A DNA stretch of 17,629 nt from Acidimicrobiia bacterium (GCA_013001485.1 JABDMN010000011.1:1-17629); one strand, 5' to 3'; shown: positions 7,363 to 14,541, counted from the first letter of the stretch. Notes: a model not told the origin generated them from the sequence alone. Program-made: numbers and translations.

Positions 7363-8438
7363 TTCTCTCCTCCTGGGTTCGTACTCTCCAAATGGGCATG
7401 GAATGCCCGGTTGAACTCGTCGGGTTTGGTCATCGACGGGACGTGGCCGCAGTCTGCGACGACCACCTCCTGAAAGGACCCTCCGGCCTCGACGTATTTG
7501 TCGAGGAGGTGGCGGGTCTGGGCGACCATCGGTTGGGCTGGGTGCTGCTCCGGGCCCGGCCAGTCGGGCTTCAGACCCATCGCTCCCAGCGTGGCCGGGT
7601 CGCTGGCGGCACCGTCGGCGACCGCGAAGTCTCCGTCACCGCGAACCCACAGCACCGAGGGCTTGTGCGGCGCCTCGAGGATCGCCTTCGGGTCGCGGAT
7701 GTGCTTGGGGCTCAGTGCGTTGATCGAGCCCCAGCGTCCGGGAGCGAAGAATGGCCAATTCGGCGACTCCACCAGGTCGCCGGGGTAGCTGTCCTCGCCA
7801 ACCTGCATCTCGAAGGACGCGGCAACGAATTCGTCTTCGCGCTCGGGGATCACTGGCGGCTTCCACACCAGGAGACGGAGGGCGCTGCGGACCGTGTACG
7901 GCGAGTCGATGCCGGCGTTCTTGGCCTTGAGCTGTTCGATGAGGAGCGGGTTGGACAGGCCGGCCCCTGAGCCTGCGAAGTCGTCGTGGATCGGCGTGCC
8001 TTCGACGTCCCTGGTGCCGCAGAATCCGTACGGGGCACCCGGACCAGACAGGTTCACAGAGAGGAGTCGTTCGGAGTGGTCGGCCATCAGGTGCCAGGCG
8101 ATATTGCCGCCGAGGCTCATCCCCACGATGTGGGCCTTGTCGATACCGAGGTCATCGAGCAGGGCGACCAGGTCGTCGACGTAGTCGCCCATTCCTCGGG
8201 TGGCGTCGACCTTGACGGCCGGGTCAGCTCCACCGAATCCGCGCAGGTCGGGAGCGATGCCTCGGTAGCGGTCGGGGAGGGCCACCATCGTCTCTTCCCA
8301 CCACGTCGCCGAGGAGAGATTGCCCTGGATGAACAGGACAGGGATCCCGTCGTCCGGACCGGTGAAGAGGACCCGGGTGGTCACGCCCCCGGTCTTCATC
8401 GTGCGTGCGGTCACTCCGTCGAGCGTGGGCACCGTCAT
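7359..8438 (-). CDS. Alpha/beta hydrolase with a Ser-Asp-His triad
   Basis: A 359-residue protein with the alpha/beta hydrolase fold. The oxyanion region is FIQGNLSSATWW (36-47), followed by APDLRGFGGAD (62-72). The nucleophile elbow is GMSLGG with Ser108, the likely acid is Asp268 or Asp270 in VRGDGD, and the base is His332 in ADCGHVPSM. The stretch between about 135 and 255 is longer than in a minimal hydrolase and should form the cap that sets substrate choice. The frame is open further upstream, but the ATG at 8438 has GGAGGT just before it and overlaps the synthetase stop as ATGA, which decides the start. The fold covers esterases, lactonases, C-C bond hydrolases of ring-cleavage pathways and epoxide hydrolases. 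The Ser nucleophile argues against dehalogenases and epoxide hydrolases, which use Asp. Its place after an acyl-CoA synthetase suggests it frees an acid from an ester, lactone or diketone. Confidence 0.9.
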   Translation of the reverse strand: MTVPTLDGVTARTMKTGGVTTRVLFTGPDDGIPVLFIQGNLSSATWWEETMVALPDRYRGIAPDLRGFGGADPAVKVDATRGMGDYVDDLVALLDDLGIDKAHIVGMSLGGNIAWHLMADHSERLLSVNLSGPGAPYGFCGTRDVEGTPIHDDFAGSGAGLSNPLLIEQLKAKNAGIDSPYTVRSALRLLVWKPPVIPEREDEFVAASFEMQVGEDSYPGDLVESPNWPFFAPGRWGSINALSPKHIRDPKAILEAPHKPSVLWVRGDGDFAVADGAASDPATLGAMGLKPDWPGPEQHPAQPMVAQTRHLLDKYVEAGGSFQEVVVADCGHVPSMTKPDEFNRAFHAHLESTNPGGEK

Positions 8439-9979
8439 GTCGTCACCTCCGTGAGCAGTTTCTTGTCGATCTTGCCGATGGCGGTCTTGGGGAGTTCGTC
8501 GATGACGGCGACGGAGCGAGGGAGCTTGTACTTCGCCATGCGCTCCTCGAGCCAGTCCACGAAAGCGGTCGTGTCGAGTTCCGTCTCCGGGTCGAGGACG
8601 AGGAAGGCTCGGCCCACCTCGCCCCACTTGTCGTCTGGGATACCCACGAGAGCTGCCTCCGCGACGCCCGGGTACTCGAGCATCACCGATTCGACCTCGG
8701 CGGGATAGACGTTCTCGCCACCGCTGATGAACATGTCCTTCGACCGGCCGATGATCTCGAAGAACCCGTCAGGGTCACGAGTGGCCAGGTCTCCGGTGTG
8801 GAGCCAGCCGTCGACGATCGTCTCTGCTGTGGCGTCAGGACGATTCCAGTAGCCGGGGGTGATGTGTGGCCCTCGGATCAAGAGCTCTCCGGCCTCGGTG
8901 GGGCCCACCGCAGTGCCTTCGGGGTCGACGATCTTCATGTCGATATGCATCAAGGGGAACCCGACAGAATCGGGCTTGTCGCGAACCTTGTCCCGAGGAA
9001 GCCAGAAGTTGTTGCCTGTCGCTTCGGTGAGGCCGTAGCCGACCTTGAAGTCGATGCCGCGGGCCCAGAACTTCTGCTTGATCGGCAGAGGGCATGGTGC
9101 TCCACCCGAAATGACAAGCTCGAGCCTGGAGAAATCCGCCGTGTCCCAGCGCTCGTGAGACTGGAGCATCTGATACATGGTGGGCACGCCGACGTAGTGC
9201 GTGATGCCGCCACGTTCGATGAGATCGAATGTCTCGTCGAGGTCGAACTCGCGACACAAGATGGTGGTTCCGCCGGTATGGATGAGCGGCATCATGAAGA
9301 TGTTCGGCCCGCCGACGTGGAAGAAGGGAAGCTGGAGCGGAGCGGTGTGGCCGGAGTGAAGGCCCCACGACGAGATCGTGTTGATGCTGTTCCACGTGAT
9401 GTTGCCGTGGGTGAGGATCGCTCCCTTGGGCAACCCGGTGGTGCCGCCCGTGTAGTAGATCCCCCAGGGATCGTCCATGGTGAGGCCGGGGTCCGGAGGA
9501 GCGTCGGCCGGCGCACCGTCTCGCTCGGAGAACGACCCGTCGGTGCCGGTGGGCTCGTCGAAAGCGACCACGTCCTTGATCGTGGTGAATGAAGGACGCA
9601 GCGCGGCGACGTTGTCGGCCCATTCGCTCGAGTAGAAGAGCACTGTCGGCTCGGCGTCGGCGATGATGCCCTGCAACTCGGCGACGGTGAGCCGCCAGTT
9701 GAGGTTGTGGAGGATCGCTCCGATCTTGCCGGTGGCGAAGAAGAGGTCGAGAAACTCCTGGCGGTTCTCCGAATACACGGAGACGCGGTCGCCCTTGCCA
9801 ACCCCCAGGCCGAGCAGGTAGTTCGCAGTCCGGTTGACGCGTTCGTTCCACTGCCGGAAGCTCACTTCGGCACCGCTCGCCCACTCGACGAGAGCCACCC
9901 GATCGGGTGAGAGGTCAGCCCGCTTGGCGAGCCAATCGGTGACGTACGTCGACTGGTCGTAGCTCACGCCGGTCCCCAT
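8435..9979 (-). CDS. Acyl-CoA synthetase / AMP-forming acid-CoA ligase (ANL superfamily)
   Basis: A 514-residue enzyme that would activate a carboxylic acid with ATP to an acyl-adenylate and then to a CoA thioester. All core motifs are present: P-loop YYTGGTTGLPKG (175-186), GYGLTEATG (314-322), LHTGDLATRDPDGF (393-406), the hinge GRSKDMFISGGENVYPAEVE (411-430) and the C-terminal catalytic Lys503 in KTAIGKIDKK. Length and motifs match medium- or long-chain fatty acid-CoA ligases of the FadD type; the acid itself cannot be read. I chose the ATG at 9979 because AGGAG lies seven bases before it; this overlaps the condensing-enzyme gene by 16 nt. A GTG at 9967 that overlaps the previous stop as GTGA is the alternative. 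The product probably feeds, or uses acids produced by, the neighbouring condensing enzyme and hydrolase. Confidence 0.93.
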   Translation of the reverse strand: MGTGVSYDQSTYVTDWLAKRADLSPDRVALVEWASGAEVSFRQWNERVNRTANYLLGLGVGKGDRVSVYSENRQEFLDLFFATGKIGAILHNLNWRLTVAELQGIIADAEPTVLFYSSEWADNVAALRPSFTTIKDVVAFDEPTGTDGSFSERDGAPADAPPDPGLTMDDPWGIYYTGGTTGLPKGAILTHGNITWNSINTISSWGLHSGHTAPLQLPFFHVGGPNIFMMPLIHTGGTTILCREFDLDETFDLIERGGITHYVGVPTMYQMLQSHERWDTADFSRLELVISGGAPCPLPIKQKFWARGIDFKVGYGLTEATGNNFWLPRDKVRDKPDSVGFPLMHIDMKIVDPEGTAVGPTEAGELLIRGPHITPGYWNRPDATAETIVDGWLHTGDLATRDPDGFFEIIGRSKDMFISGGENVYPAEVESVMLEYPGVAEAALVGIPDDKWGEVGRAFLVLDPETELDTTAFVDWLEERMAKYKLPRSVAVIDELPKTAIGKIDKKLLTEVTT

Positions 9980-10998
9980 CTCACGACTCCTGCGCTCCAC
10001 ACGTATCCGATCCCGGCACCGATCATCACCATCAGGTCGCCCGGCTTCAGCTTCCCCTGCTTCTGGCCTTCGATCATCGAGAGGATCGTGTCCTGTTCCC
10101 CGATATGACCGATGTGACCGAGGTACACGGACTGCTCTTCTGTGACTCCCAGCCCCGAGAGCAGTTCGCGGTGCGCCGAGGGCTTGATCAGGAGGATGTT
10201 GACGAAGTCGATGTCTTCCCGGGTGAGTGGCTCGCCATCGGGCCCAGGTCCGGATTTGGCGAGTGCCGTGTCGATGCAGGCCAGCCAGTTGGGCATCGAT
10301 ACCTCGTTGAGCCGGCCCTTCATCGCCTCCGGTTCGACCAGGTCGAACTTGAACTTCCCTGAAGCGACCTGGTCGTCCGTGGGGTGCTGCACGGTTCCGC
10401 TGGCCGGGACGATCACGTGCCGGCTCATCGAACCGTCGGACATCAGATGGCTTCCCAGGACCCGGTTCTCCGGCCAGTCACGCTTAACGATCATCGCACC
10501 GGCCCCGGCACCGATATTGAAGAGGAACGACGTCCGGTGATTGGTGAAGTCGATGAAGTCGGCGATCGTGTACCCGCCGCCGATGAGGATCGTGTCGATC
10601 GACTCGTCTTCGCGCATCAGGCTGCGAGCCAGCTTGAGGGCGGCAACCGTGGTGGCACATCGCATGTGCATGTCCATGCCCCAGGCATTGACGGCACCGA
10701 TCTCCCAGGCGAGGTCGATGCCCGCCGTCCACAGGTTGTACTCCTTCCACTCCTCGGTGGTGCACAACACGACATCGATCTCCTTCGGGTCGATGCCGGC
10801 AGAGGCGATCGCCTCGTTGGCTGCGTATACGGCCATCTGATTGGGATGGATCGAGGGATCCGTCACGTGCTTCTGCTCGATGCCGAACTTCTCCCGGATC
10901 ACCCATTCCTCGATGCCGCTGGCCTCGGCGATCTCGGCTGCGGTCATCACGGTGTCGGGCAGGTAGTGACCCAGCGAGACGATGCCCATTTCGGTCAT
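9964..10998 (-). CDS. Ketoacyl synthase III-like condensing or acyl-transfer enzyme
   Basis: A 344-residue protein of the thiolase superfamily, KAS III (FabH-like) branch. It opens with MGIVSLGHYLPDTVMTAAE, typical of FabH N-termini. It has the nucleophile Cys114 in HMRCATTVAALKLA and His276 in LIKPSAHRELLSGLG. At the third catalytic position, where FabH has Asn in GNTSAAS, it reads HIGEQD (298-303), so Glu301 appears to replace Asn. FabH needs that Asn and His to decarboxylate malonyl-ACP, so this enzyme may instead do acyl transfer or a condensation without decarboxylation. The ATG at 10998 overlaps the tetR stop as ATGA and has GGGGAGG just upstream. Membership in an uptake and activation operon, rather than with fab genes, also argues against a housekeeping role. 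An OleA-type head-to-head condensing enzyme or an HMG-CoA synthase-like enzyme is an alternative. Confidence 0.88.
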   Translation of the reverse strand: MTEMGIVSLGHYLPDTVMTAAEIAEASGIEEWVIREKFGIEQKHVTDPSIHPNQMAVYAANEAIASAGIDPKEIDVVLCTTEEWKEYNLWTAGIDLAWEIGAVNAWGMDMHMRCATTVAALKLARSLMREDESIDTILIGGGYTIADFIDFTNHRTSFLFNIGAGAGAMIVKRDWPENRVLGSHLMSDGSMSRHVIVPASGTVQHPTDDQVASGKFKFDLVEPEAMKGRLNEVSMPNWLACIDTALAKSGPGPDGEPLTREDIDFVNILLIKPSAHRELLSGLGVTEEQSVYLGHIGHIGEQDTILSMIEGQKQGKLKPGDLMVMIGAGIGYVWSAGVVRWGPA

Positions 10999-11612
10999 GC
11001 AGCCTCCCCTGGTGCCAGCGCACATCCGATGAATGTCATGAGAGTCTCGAGAGCGTCCTCAGACGGCTGGCGGTCTTCCATCAGAACCCAGCGACTCCCT
11101 GCGGATTCGGCGATCCCCATCAGAATCCACGCCAGATCCTCTGCCGGGATCGACATCGTGATCTCGCCCCGCCGTTGGGCCTCGTCAAGACCCCGGGAGT
11201 AGCCGGCGGCCAGCGTTTGGTAGTGCCACCGATAGGTATCGATATCGACGAACTCGCACTCGCGGATGATGCGGTAGAGCGCCTTGTGTCTCGTGACGTA
11301 GTCGAAGAACGTCCGAAATCCGACTCGTTCGGCCTCGATGCGGCTGGTCGTGTCGGCGACGGCGCGGGAGATGGTCTCGCGGAGTGAGTGGTTGAGCCCG
11401 TGCACCAGCTCGACGAAGGCTGCCTTCTTGTCGGGGAAGTACTGGTAGAAGGTGCCCTGGGCCACGCCGGCGGTCCTCGTGATCTCAGCGATCGACGCTC
11501 CGTCGTAGCTCCGGTCGCCAAACACCTGCTCGGCGGCGTCGAGCAGCGACTGGCGTGTCGCTCGGCCCCTCGCCGTTACCGGGGCAGCGATCCTCTCGGT
11601 CTCCTGCGCCAT
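10995..11612 (-). CDS. TetR-family transcriptional regulator
   Basis: A 205-residue repressor-type regulator. The N-terminal DNA-binding domain covers about residues 15-64: RQSLLDAAEQVFGDRSYDGA, then the helix-turn-helix IAEITRTAGVAQGTFYQYFP and the conserved DKKAAF. Residues 65-205 are helical and would form the ligand pocket and dimer interface. The C-terminal stretch LAWILMGIAESAGSRWVLM is typical of regulators of acyl-CoA or fatty acid genes (inference). The ATG at 11612 is preceded by GGAGGT. It is the first gene of the operon. A promoter and an inverted repeat lie directly upstream, so it very likely controls itself together with all eight genes after it. The inducer is likely the imported acid or the CoA thioester made by the synthetase two genes downstream. 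Confidence 0.93.
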   Translation of the reverse strand: MAQETERIAAPVTARGRATRQSLLDAAEQVFGDRSYDGASIAEITRTAGVAQGTFYQYFPDKKAAFVELVHGLNHSLRETISRAVADTTSRIEAERVGFRTFFDYVTRHKALYRIIRECEFVDIDTYRWHYQTLAAGYSRGLDEAQRRGEITMSIPAEDLAWILMGIAESAGSRWVLMEDRQPSEDALETLMTFIGCALAPGEAA

Positions 11613-11621
11613 TCGACCTCC

Positions 11622-11650
11622 AACCTGACGGGTGACTCAGGTCTCAGGTT
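11622..11650. promoter_or_regulatory. Candidate TetR operator (ACCTGA/TCAGGT repeats)
   Basis: ACCTGA (11623-11628) faces TCAGGT (11637-11642) across 8 bp, giving a 20-bp inverted repeat of the size TetR dimers bind. A second copy of the right arm follows in tandem (CTCAGGT at 11636-11642 and 11643-11649), and AACCTGA (11622-11628) also faces TCAGGTT (11644-11650). The site lies between the -10 box and the start codon of tetR, where a bound repressor would block transcription. The direct evidence is the symmetry and position only. Confidence 0.5.
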
Positions 11651-11653
11651 TGA

Positions 11654-11683
11654 TGTCTAGCGAACGTAGTCCCTTGGTGTCAA
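11654..11683 (-). promoter_or_regulatory. Promoter of the tetR-led operon
   Basis: On the minus strand, a perfect TTGACA (11683-11678) is followed after 18 nt by TAGACA (11659-11654), an acceptable actinobacterial -10 box. The predicted start of transcription falls at about 11647, inside the candidate operator and about 35 nt before the tetR ATG. It is the only convincing promoter seen for the nine-gene operon. Confidence 0.5.
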
Positions 11684-11704
11684 TGAGCAGTGGTTTGTCG
11701 CCGC

Positions 11705-12307
11705 TCAGTCGAGGCTGAACGGCGGGTACTCGTCGACGACGCCGGCGATCCACAGTCCCAGACGGGTGGTCCAGCGGTGATAGCCAACGATGAAGTCGAA
11801 CAATCCCTTTGGCATCGACCCGGTGAACAGGACGATCCAGAATCCGACCCATGCCCCAAGGAACGCGGCGATGCCGAGGAAATAGATGACGATCATGTGG
11901 GGAATGGCGGCCAGGAATTTCAAGAAGAAGATGCCCAACAGCGCCCATCCCCGGCTCTTCTCCGGTGGCTCGTCCACTGAGAGTTCGGTGGGATATCCAT
12001 TGTCTCCGCCATCGAGAACGAACGGCGGGTACGGGTCGGCCAGGCTGAAGAACCAGGCATTGGTGCGCATGCTCCATGCCGTTGTGTCCTGGATGAGCTT
12101 CGAGAGTCCTGCGGGGAGTCGTCCCGTGATCGCCACGATCCAGTACCCGACATAGGCACCAAAGGCGACGGCGATCCCGAGAAACATGAGGATGATCAGG
12201 TGCGGCAGCAAGAGCAGCTGCTTGATCCAGGGGATGATGCCCGCAGCGGCGAATCCGCGGCTCCTGGTTCCGTCACCGTATTCGGCGGTCCAATTCACTG
12301 GATACAT
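11705..12307 (-). CDS. Membrane protein with two tandem DUF4389 domains
   Basis: A 200-residue membrane protein made of two clearly related halves. Residues 1-99 and about 105-200 each start with a YP-containing strand, then SRG(F/W)A, a first helix (about 20-45 and 120-147) with the shared core LP/IPH(L/M)I, then FLGIA, G-A-(Y/W)-V-G-(Y/F)-W-I-V, TG-(R/S)-(L/M)-P, and end in YPPF-(V/S)-LD. This is the DUF4389 pattern, a family of unknown function usually with one or two copies per protein. Each half should carry two membrane helices. The ATG at 12307 has AGGAGGG four bases upstream. It lies 92 bp before tetR in the same direction, but a promoter and operator candidate lie in that gap, so it is probably a separate unit. 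It is divergent from the orphan ATPase. Confidence 0.88.
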   Translation of the reverse strand: MYPVNWTAEYGDGTRSRGFAAAGIIPWIKQLLLLPHLIILMFLGIAVAFGAYVGYWIVAITGRLPAGLSKLIQDTTAWSMRTNAWFFSLADPYPPFVLDGGDNGYPTELSVDEPPEKSRGWALLGIFFLKFLAAIPHMIVIYFLGIAAFLGAWVGFWIVLFTGSMPKGLFDFIVGYHRWTTRLGLWIAGVVDEYPPFSLD

Positions 12308-12332
12308 GGGCCCTCCTGGATGGTTCCGCCGA

Positions 12333-12338
12333 AACCTA
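12333..12338 (-). promoter_or_regulatory. Possible -10 box of the DUF4389 gene
   Basis: TAGGTT on the minus strand (12338-12333) fits TAnnnT and would start transcription about 19 nt before the ATG at 12307, leaving room for the AGGAGGG ribosome site. No good -35 box stands at the usual distance. Confidence 0.28.
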
Positions 12339-12379
12339 CAGAACCCATGTGCCCGGAGACTGTCATGTCGGTGGGCGGG

Positions 12380-12393
12380 TACGGTTCAACTCG
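12380..12393 (+). promoter_or_regulatory. Possible -10 box and leaderless start of the orphan ATPase gene
   Basis: TACGGT (12380-12385) fits TAnnnT and ends 8 nt before the ATG at 12394. No Shine-Dalgarno sequence precedes that ATG, which suits a leaderless message. No convincing -35 box was found. Confidence 0.3.
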
Positions 12394-13533
12394 ATGGCAC
12401 TGCTCGACGTCAAGGATCTGTCGGTCGCCTACTTCGACGGCACCGCCGATGTTGCGGCTCGTCAGTCGCGAAGAGAAGGCAAGCTGGGCAAGCTGCTTGG
12501 GCGCGATGCCGGCCCACTGAACGAGTACGGCCTGCCCGAGGGCTGGATACGCGCCGTGCACGGTGTCTCCTTCTCCGTAGAGCCTGGTGAAGTGCTTGCC
12601 CTCGTAGGTGAATCTGGCTCCGGGAAGACACTCATGGCGATGGGTTCCATCAACCTGTTGCCACCCGGTGCGCAGGTCATCAGAGGCACGACGAGCTTCG
12701 ACGGACGACAAATCATGCCGCTGGGTCGCAAGGACGACGAGCGGGCGCCCTCGTTTCGAGCAGATCAGTTCGCCGAGCTCGACGACGAGGATTGGCGGCG
12801 CACAGTGGGGCCCGGAATCGGCGTGATCTTCCAGAACCCGCACGCCGCCCTGTCGCCACTCCACCTCGTCGGAACTCAGAGCGGCGAGGTGCTCGAGGAG
12901 CACACGGCCTTGTCTGAAGCTGAGGTCAGAGAACGGGTCTTTGATGCCCTCGGCGAGGTGCAGCTCCACGCCAAACGGAAGTTCGGAGCCTTTCGCCACG
13001 AGCTGAGTCGAGGTGAGGCGCAGCGGACGATGCTTGCCGCGGCCCTCCTTTCACGACCGAGGCTGCTGATCGCTGATGAGCCGCTCAGCGGTCTCGACGC
13101 GACTGTGGGGCGCGCCATTCTCGACCTGATCAACGACCTCCGCCGCAAGCGACGTCTGGGCATGCTGCTCGTCACCCATGATCTCGGCGTTGTGGCGTCC
13201 ATCGCCGACCGGGTGGGCGTTGTCTACGGGGGACGAATCGTCGAGATGGGCACCGCGACAGACATCTTCCGAAGTCCCAAGCACCCGTACACGGCAGGTT
13301 TGCTCGCCTCGATCCCGGCGCTTGCGCCAGGGGGTCGGCTCCGCCCTATTCCCGGCGACGTACCCGAGCTGTCCGGTCTTCCCCCAGGGTGCCCGTTCCA
13401 GACTCGCTGTGAGCACGCGGTCGACACGTGCCGCACCGAGATGCCACCCGTGACCAGGGTTCAGGGTTCCTCGGTTCGGTGCTGGCGAGCGACCGAGCTG
13501 AACCTCACCGGGGTGGGCGGCTCACCCGCCTGA
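12394..13533 (+). CDS. Opp/Dpp-type ABC ATP-binding protein with unusual motifs
   Basis: A 379-residue ATPase of the oligopeptide/dipeptide (OppD/DppD) family. It has Walker A GESGSGKT (72-79), Q-loop FQNPHAALSPLHLVGTQ (Gln147), Walker B LLIADEPLSGLD (224-235), switch His262 in LLVTHDLG, and the oligo_HPY C-terminal domain from KHPYTAGLL (296-304). The last part carries four cysteines (333, 339, 346 and 363), the pattern that binds an iron-sulfur cluster in mycobacterial OppD. Oddities: the signature reads LSRGE (204-208) in place of LSGGQ, and about 35 extra residues (14-50, rich in Arg, Lys and Gly) interrupt the first beta sheet. Opp importers need a second ATPase, two permeases and a binding protein, and none is nearby. 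The start at 12394 is chosen because MALLDVKDLSVAY is the family N-terminus; an in-frame ATG at 12349 would add 15 unlikely residues. Its end overlaps the next, convergent gene by 12 bp. Confidence 0.9.
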   Translation: MALLDVKDLSVAYFDGTADVAARQSRREGKLGKLLGRDAGPLNEYGLPEGWIRAVHGVSFSVEPGEVLALVGESGSGKTLMAMGSINLLPPGAQVIRGTTSFDGRQIMPLGRKDDERAPSFRADQFAELDDEDWRRTVGPGIGVIFQNPHAALSPLHLVGTQSGEVLEEHTALSEAEVRERVFDALGEVQLHAKRKFGAFRHELSRGEAQRTMLAAALLSRPRLLIADEPLSGLDATVGRAILDLINDLRRKRRLGMLLVTHDLGVVASIADRVGVVYGGRIVEMGTATDIFRSPKHPYTAGLLASIPALAPGGRLRPIPGDVPELSGLPPGCPFQTRCEHAVDTCRTEMPPVTRVQGSSVRCWRATELNLTGVGGSPA

Positions 13534-13535
13534 GG
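13503..13535. terminator. Bulged hairpin over the overlapping convergent stops
   Basis: CCTCA (13503-13507) pairs with TGAGG (13531-13535), and inside it GGCGG (13516-13520) pairs with CCGCC (13526-13530) around a 5-nt loop; eight bases (13508-13515) bulge out. It covers both stop codons of the convergent genes ending at 13533 and 13522. No T run follows on either strand, so a terminator role is only suggested by position. Confidence 0.28.
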
Positions 13536-14541
13536 TCTGCACCGGGACGTCCTCGAGTGGAACGTCCACGCTCGTGTCCACATAGGTGACCCATGTCACC
13601 GTCCAGAACGCGGTGGCCGAGTAGGTCGTCGCCGGGTTGCCGAGAATCATCGGCTGAAGACCTATCTCGCCCTCCCGACGTGCCGGTGGCGGAGCGATCG
13701 TCGTGCCGAAGTTGCGGCGGAACCCCGAAGCCTGCGACTCGAACAACGTGTCACCTGGAATCCGGCCACTGCCATCGAGGGTCTCCACGAATGCCGACAC
13801 CGAAGCGGTCACCTCAGGAGCTCCCTCCAGGTGCCAGGTGATCCGGCTGCCTGACTCGGCCAGGTCGAACGAGTCGATCGTCAGTGTCAGGCCCTCCTCG
13901 AGTCCGAGGTCCGTCGGGTCGTCCGCGGTGAACGGGAGGCCGGCATCGAAGTCATGCCGGGTCTCGAACCCGTTCGATGTGCGGATCGCGTTGCCCACCA
14001 GTTGGACTCGATCCAGAGCGGTTGCATCGACTCCAGGAAACGCAACGCTGAACGTGCCCCGGGCAAGGGGGTCGAAGAAGTCCTCGATGGACGCCACGGT
14101 CGTACCGTCCCGCAGCACCAGCTCCCAGAGTCCTCCGACGATCCCGGCGGTCTCGTCAGGTTCGAGCCCGGCGGCGACGACCGTTGAGAACGAGACATAG
14201 GTGAGGTCTCCGCGTTGAAGGATCCGCTCGGCCCGAACCGCCAGCCGGTCGTCGATAGCGGTGTATGTGGCCGGAAAGACCGATCCGGTTGCGGCTGCCA
14301 GCGTCGTGGTGGTGGTCGTGGTTTCCGCCGTGGCATCGTCATCGTCGCTGCCGGCGGCTAACCATCCCGCGATGACGAGCACCCCACCTATCACCATCGC
14401 CAGGAGCACCGGCACCCATGAGGACCCGTCGCCGCCTCCATCTCCGGAAGGGCGCCGTGAAGCTCGTCTGGACTCGCGGGCCGACTTCCGGGGCTCCTCG
14501 AGCGGTGATCGCAGCAGCTCCTTGAAAGCGTCGTCACTCAT
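13522..14541 (-). CDS. Membrane-anchored extracytoplasmic protein, unknown function
   Basis: A 339-residue protein with no family I can name. Residues 1-40 are cytoplasmic and very basic (RKSARESRRASRR). One membrane helix follows at about 42-64 (WVPVLLAMVIGGVLVIAGW), then an acidic stretch SDDDD and a run of threonines (about 65-85) as a stalk. The rest is a long extracytoplasmic part, rich in beta strands and hydroxyl residues, with few Lys and no Cys. It reads as two sandwich-like parts, about 90-200 and 205-330. The ATG at 14541 has GGGAGG six bases upstream. The frame is open 357 bp further upstream, but that would lie wholly within the preceding gene and its composition is not protein-like. 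It overlaps the preceding gene by 8 bp (ATGAGTGA), so the two are translated together and their products may interact. Confidence 0.82.
   Translation of the reverse strand: MSDDAFKELLRSPLEEPRKSARESRRASRRPSGDGGGDGSSWVPVLLAMVIGGVLVIAGWLAAGSDDDDATAETTTTTTTLAAATGSVFPATYTAIDDRLAVRAERILQRGDLTYVSFSTVVAAGLEPDETAGIVGGLWELVLRDGTTVASIEDFFDPLARGTFSVAFPGVDATALDRVQLVGNAIRTSNGFETRHDFDAGLPFTADDPTDLGLEEGLTLTIDSFDLAESGSRITWHLEGAPEVTASVSAFVETLDGSGRIPGDTLFESQASGFRRNFGTTIAPPPARREGEIGLQPMILGNPATTYSATAFWTVTWVTYVDTSVDVPLEDVPVQTSGG

Noticed and set aside
7359..8438. Assigning the hydrolase as OleB or a haloalkane dehalogenase
   Set aside because: These use an Asp nucleophile, while the elbow here is GMSLGG with Ser108.
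8405..9592. Long plus-strand open frame (395 codons) opposite the acyl-CoA synthetase
   Set aside because: Its protein has no recognisable motif and a composition mirroring the synthetase codons; the synthetase on the other strand has all its catalytic motifs.
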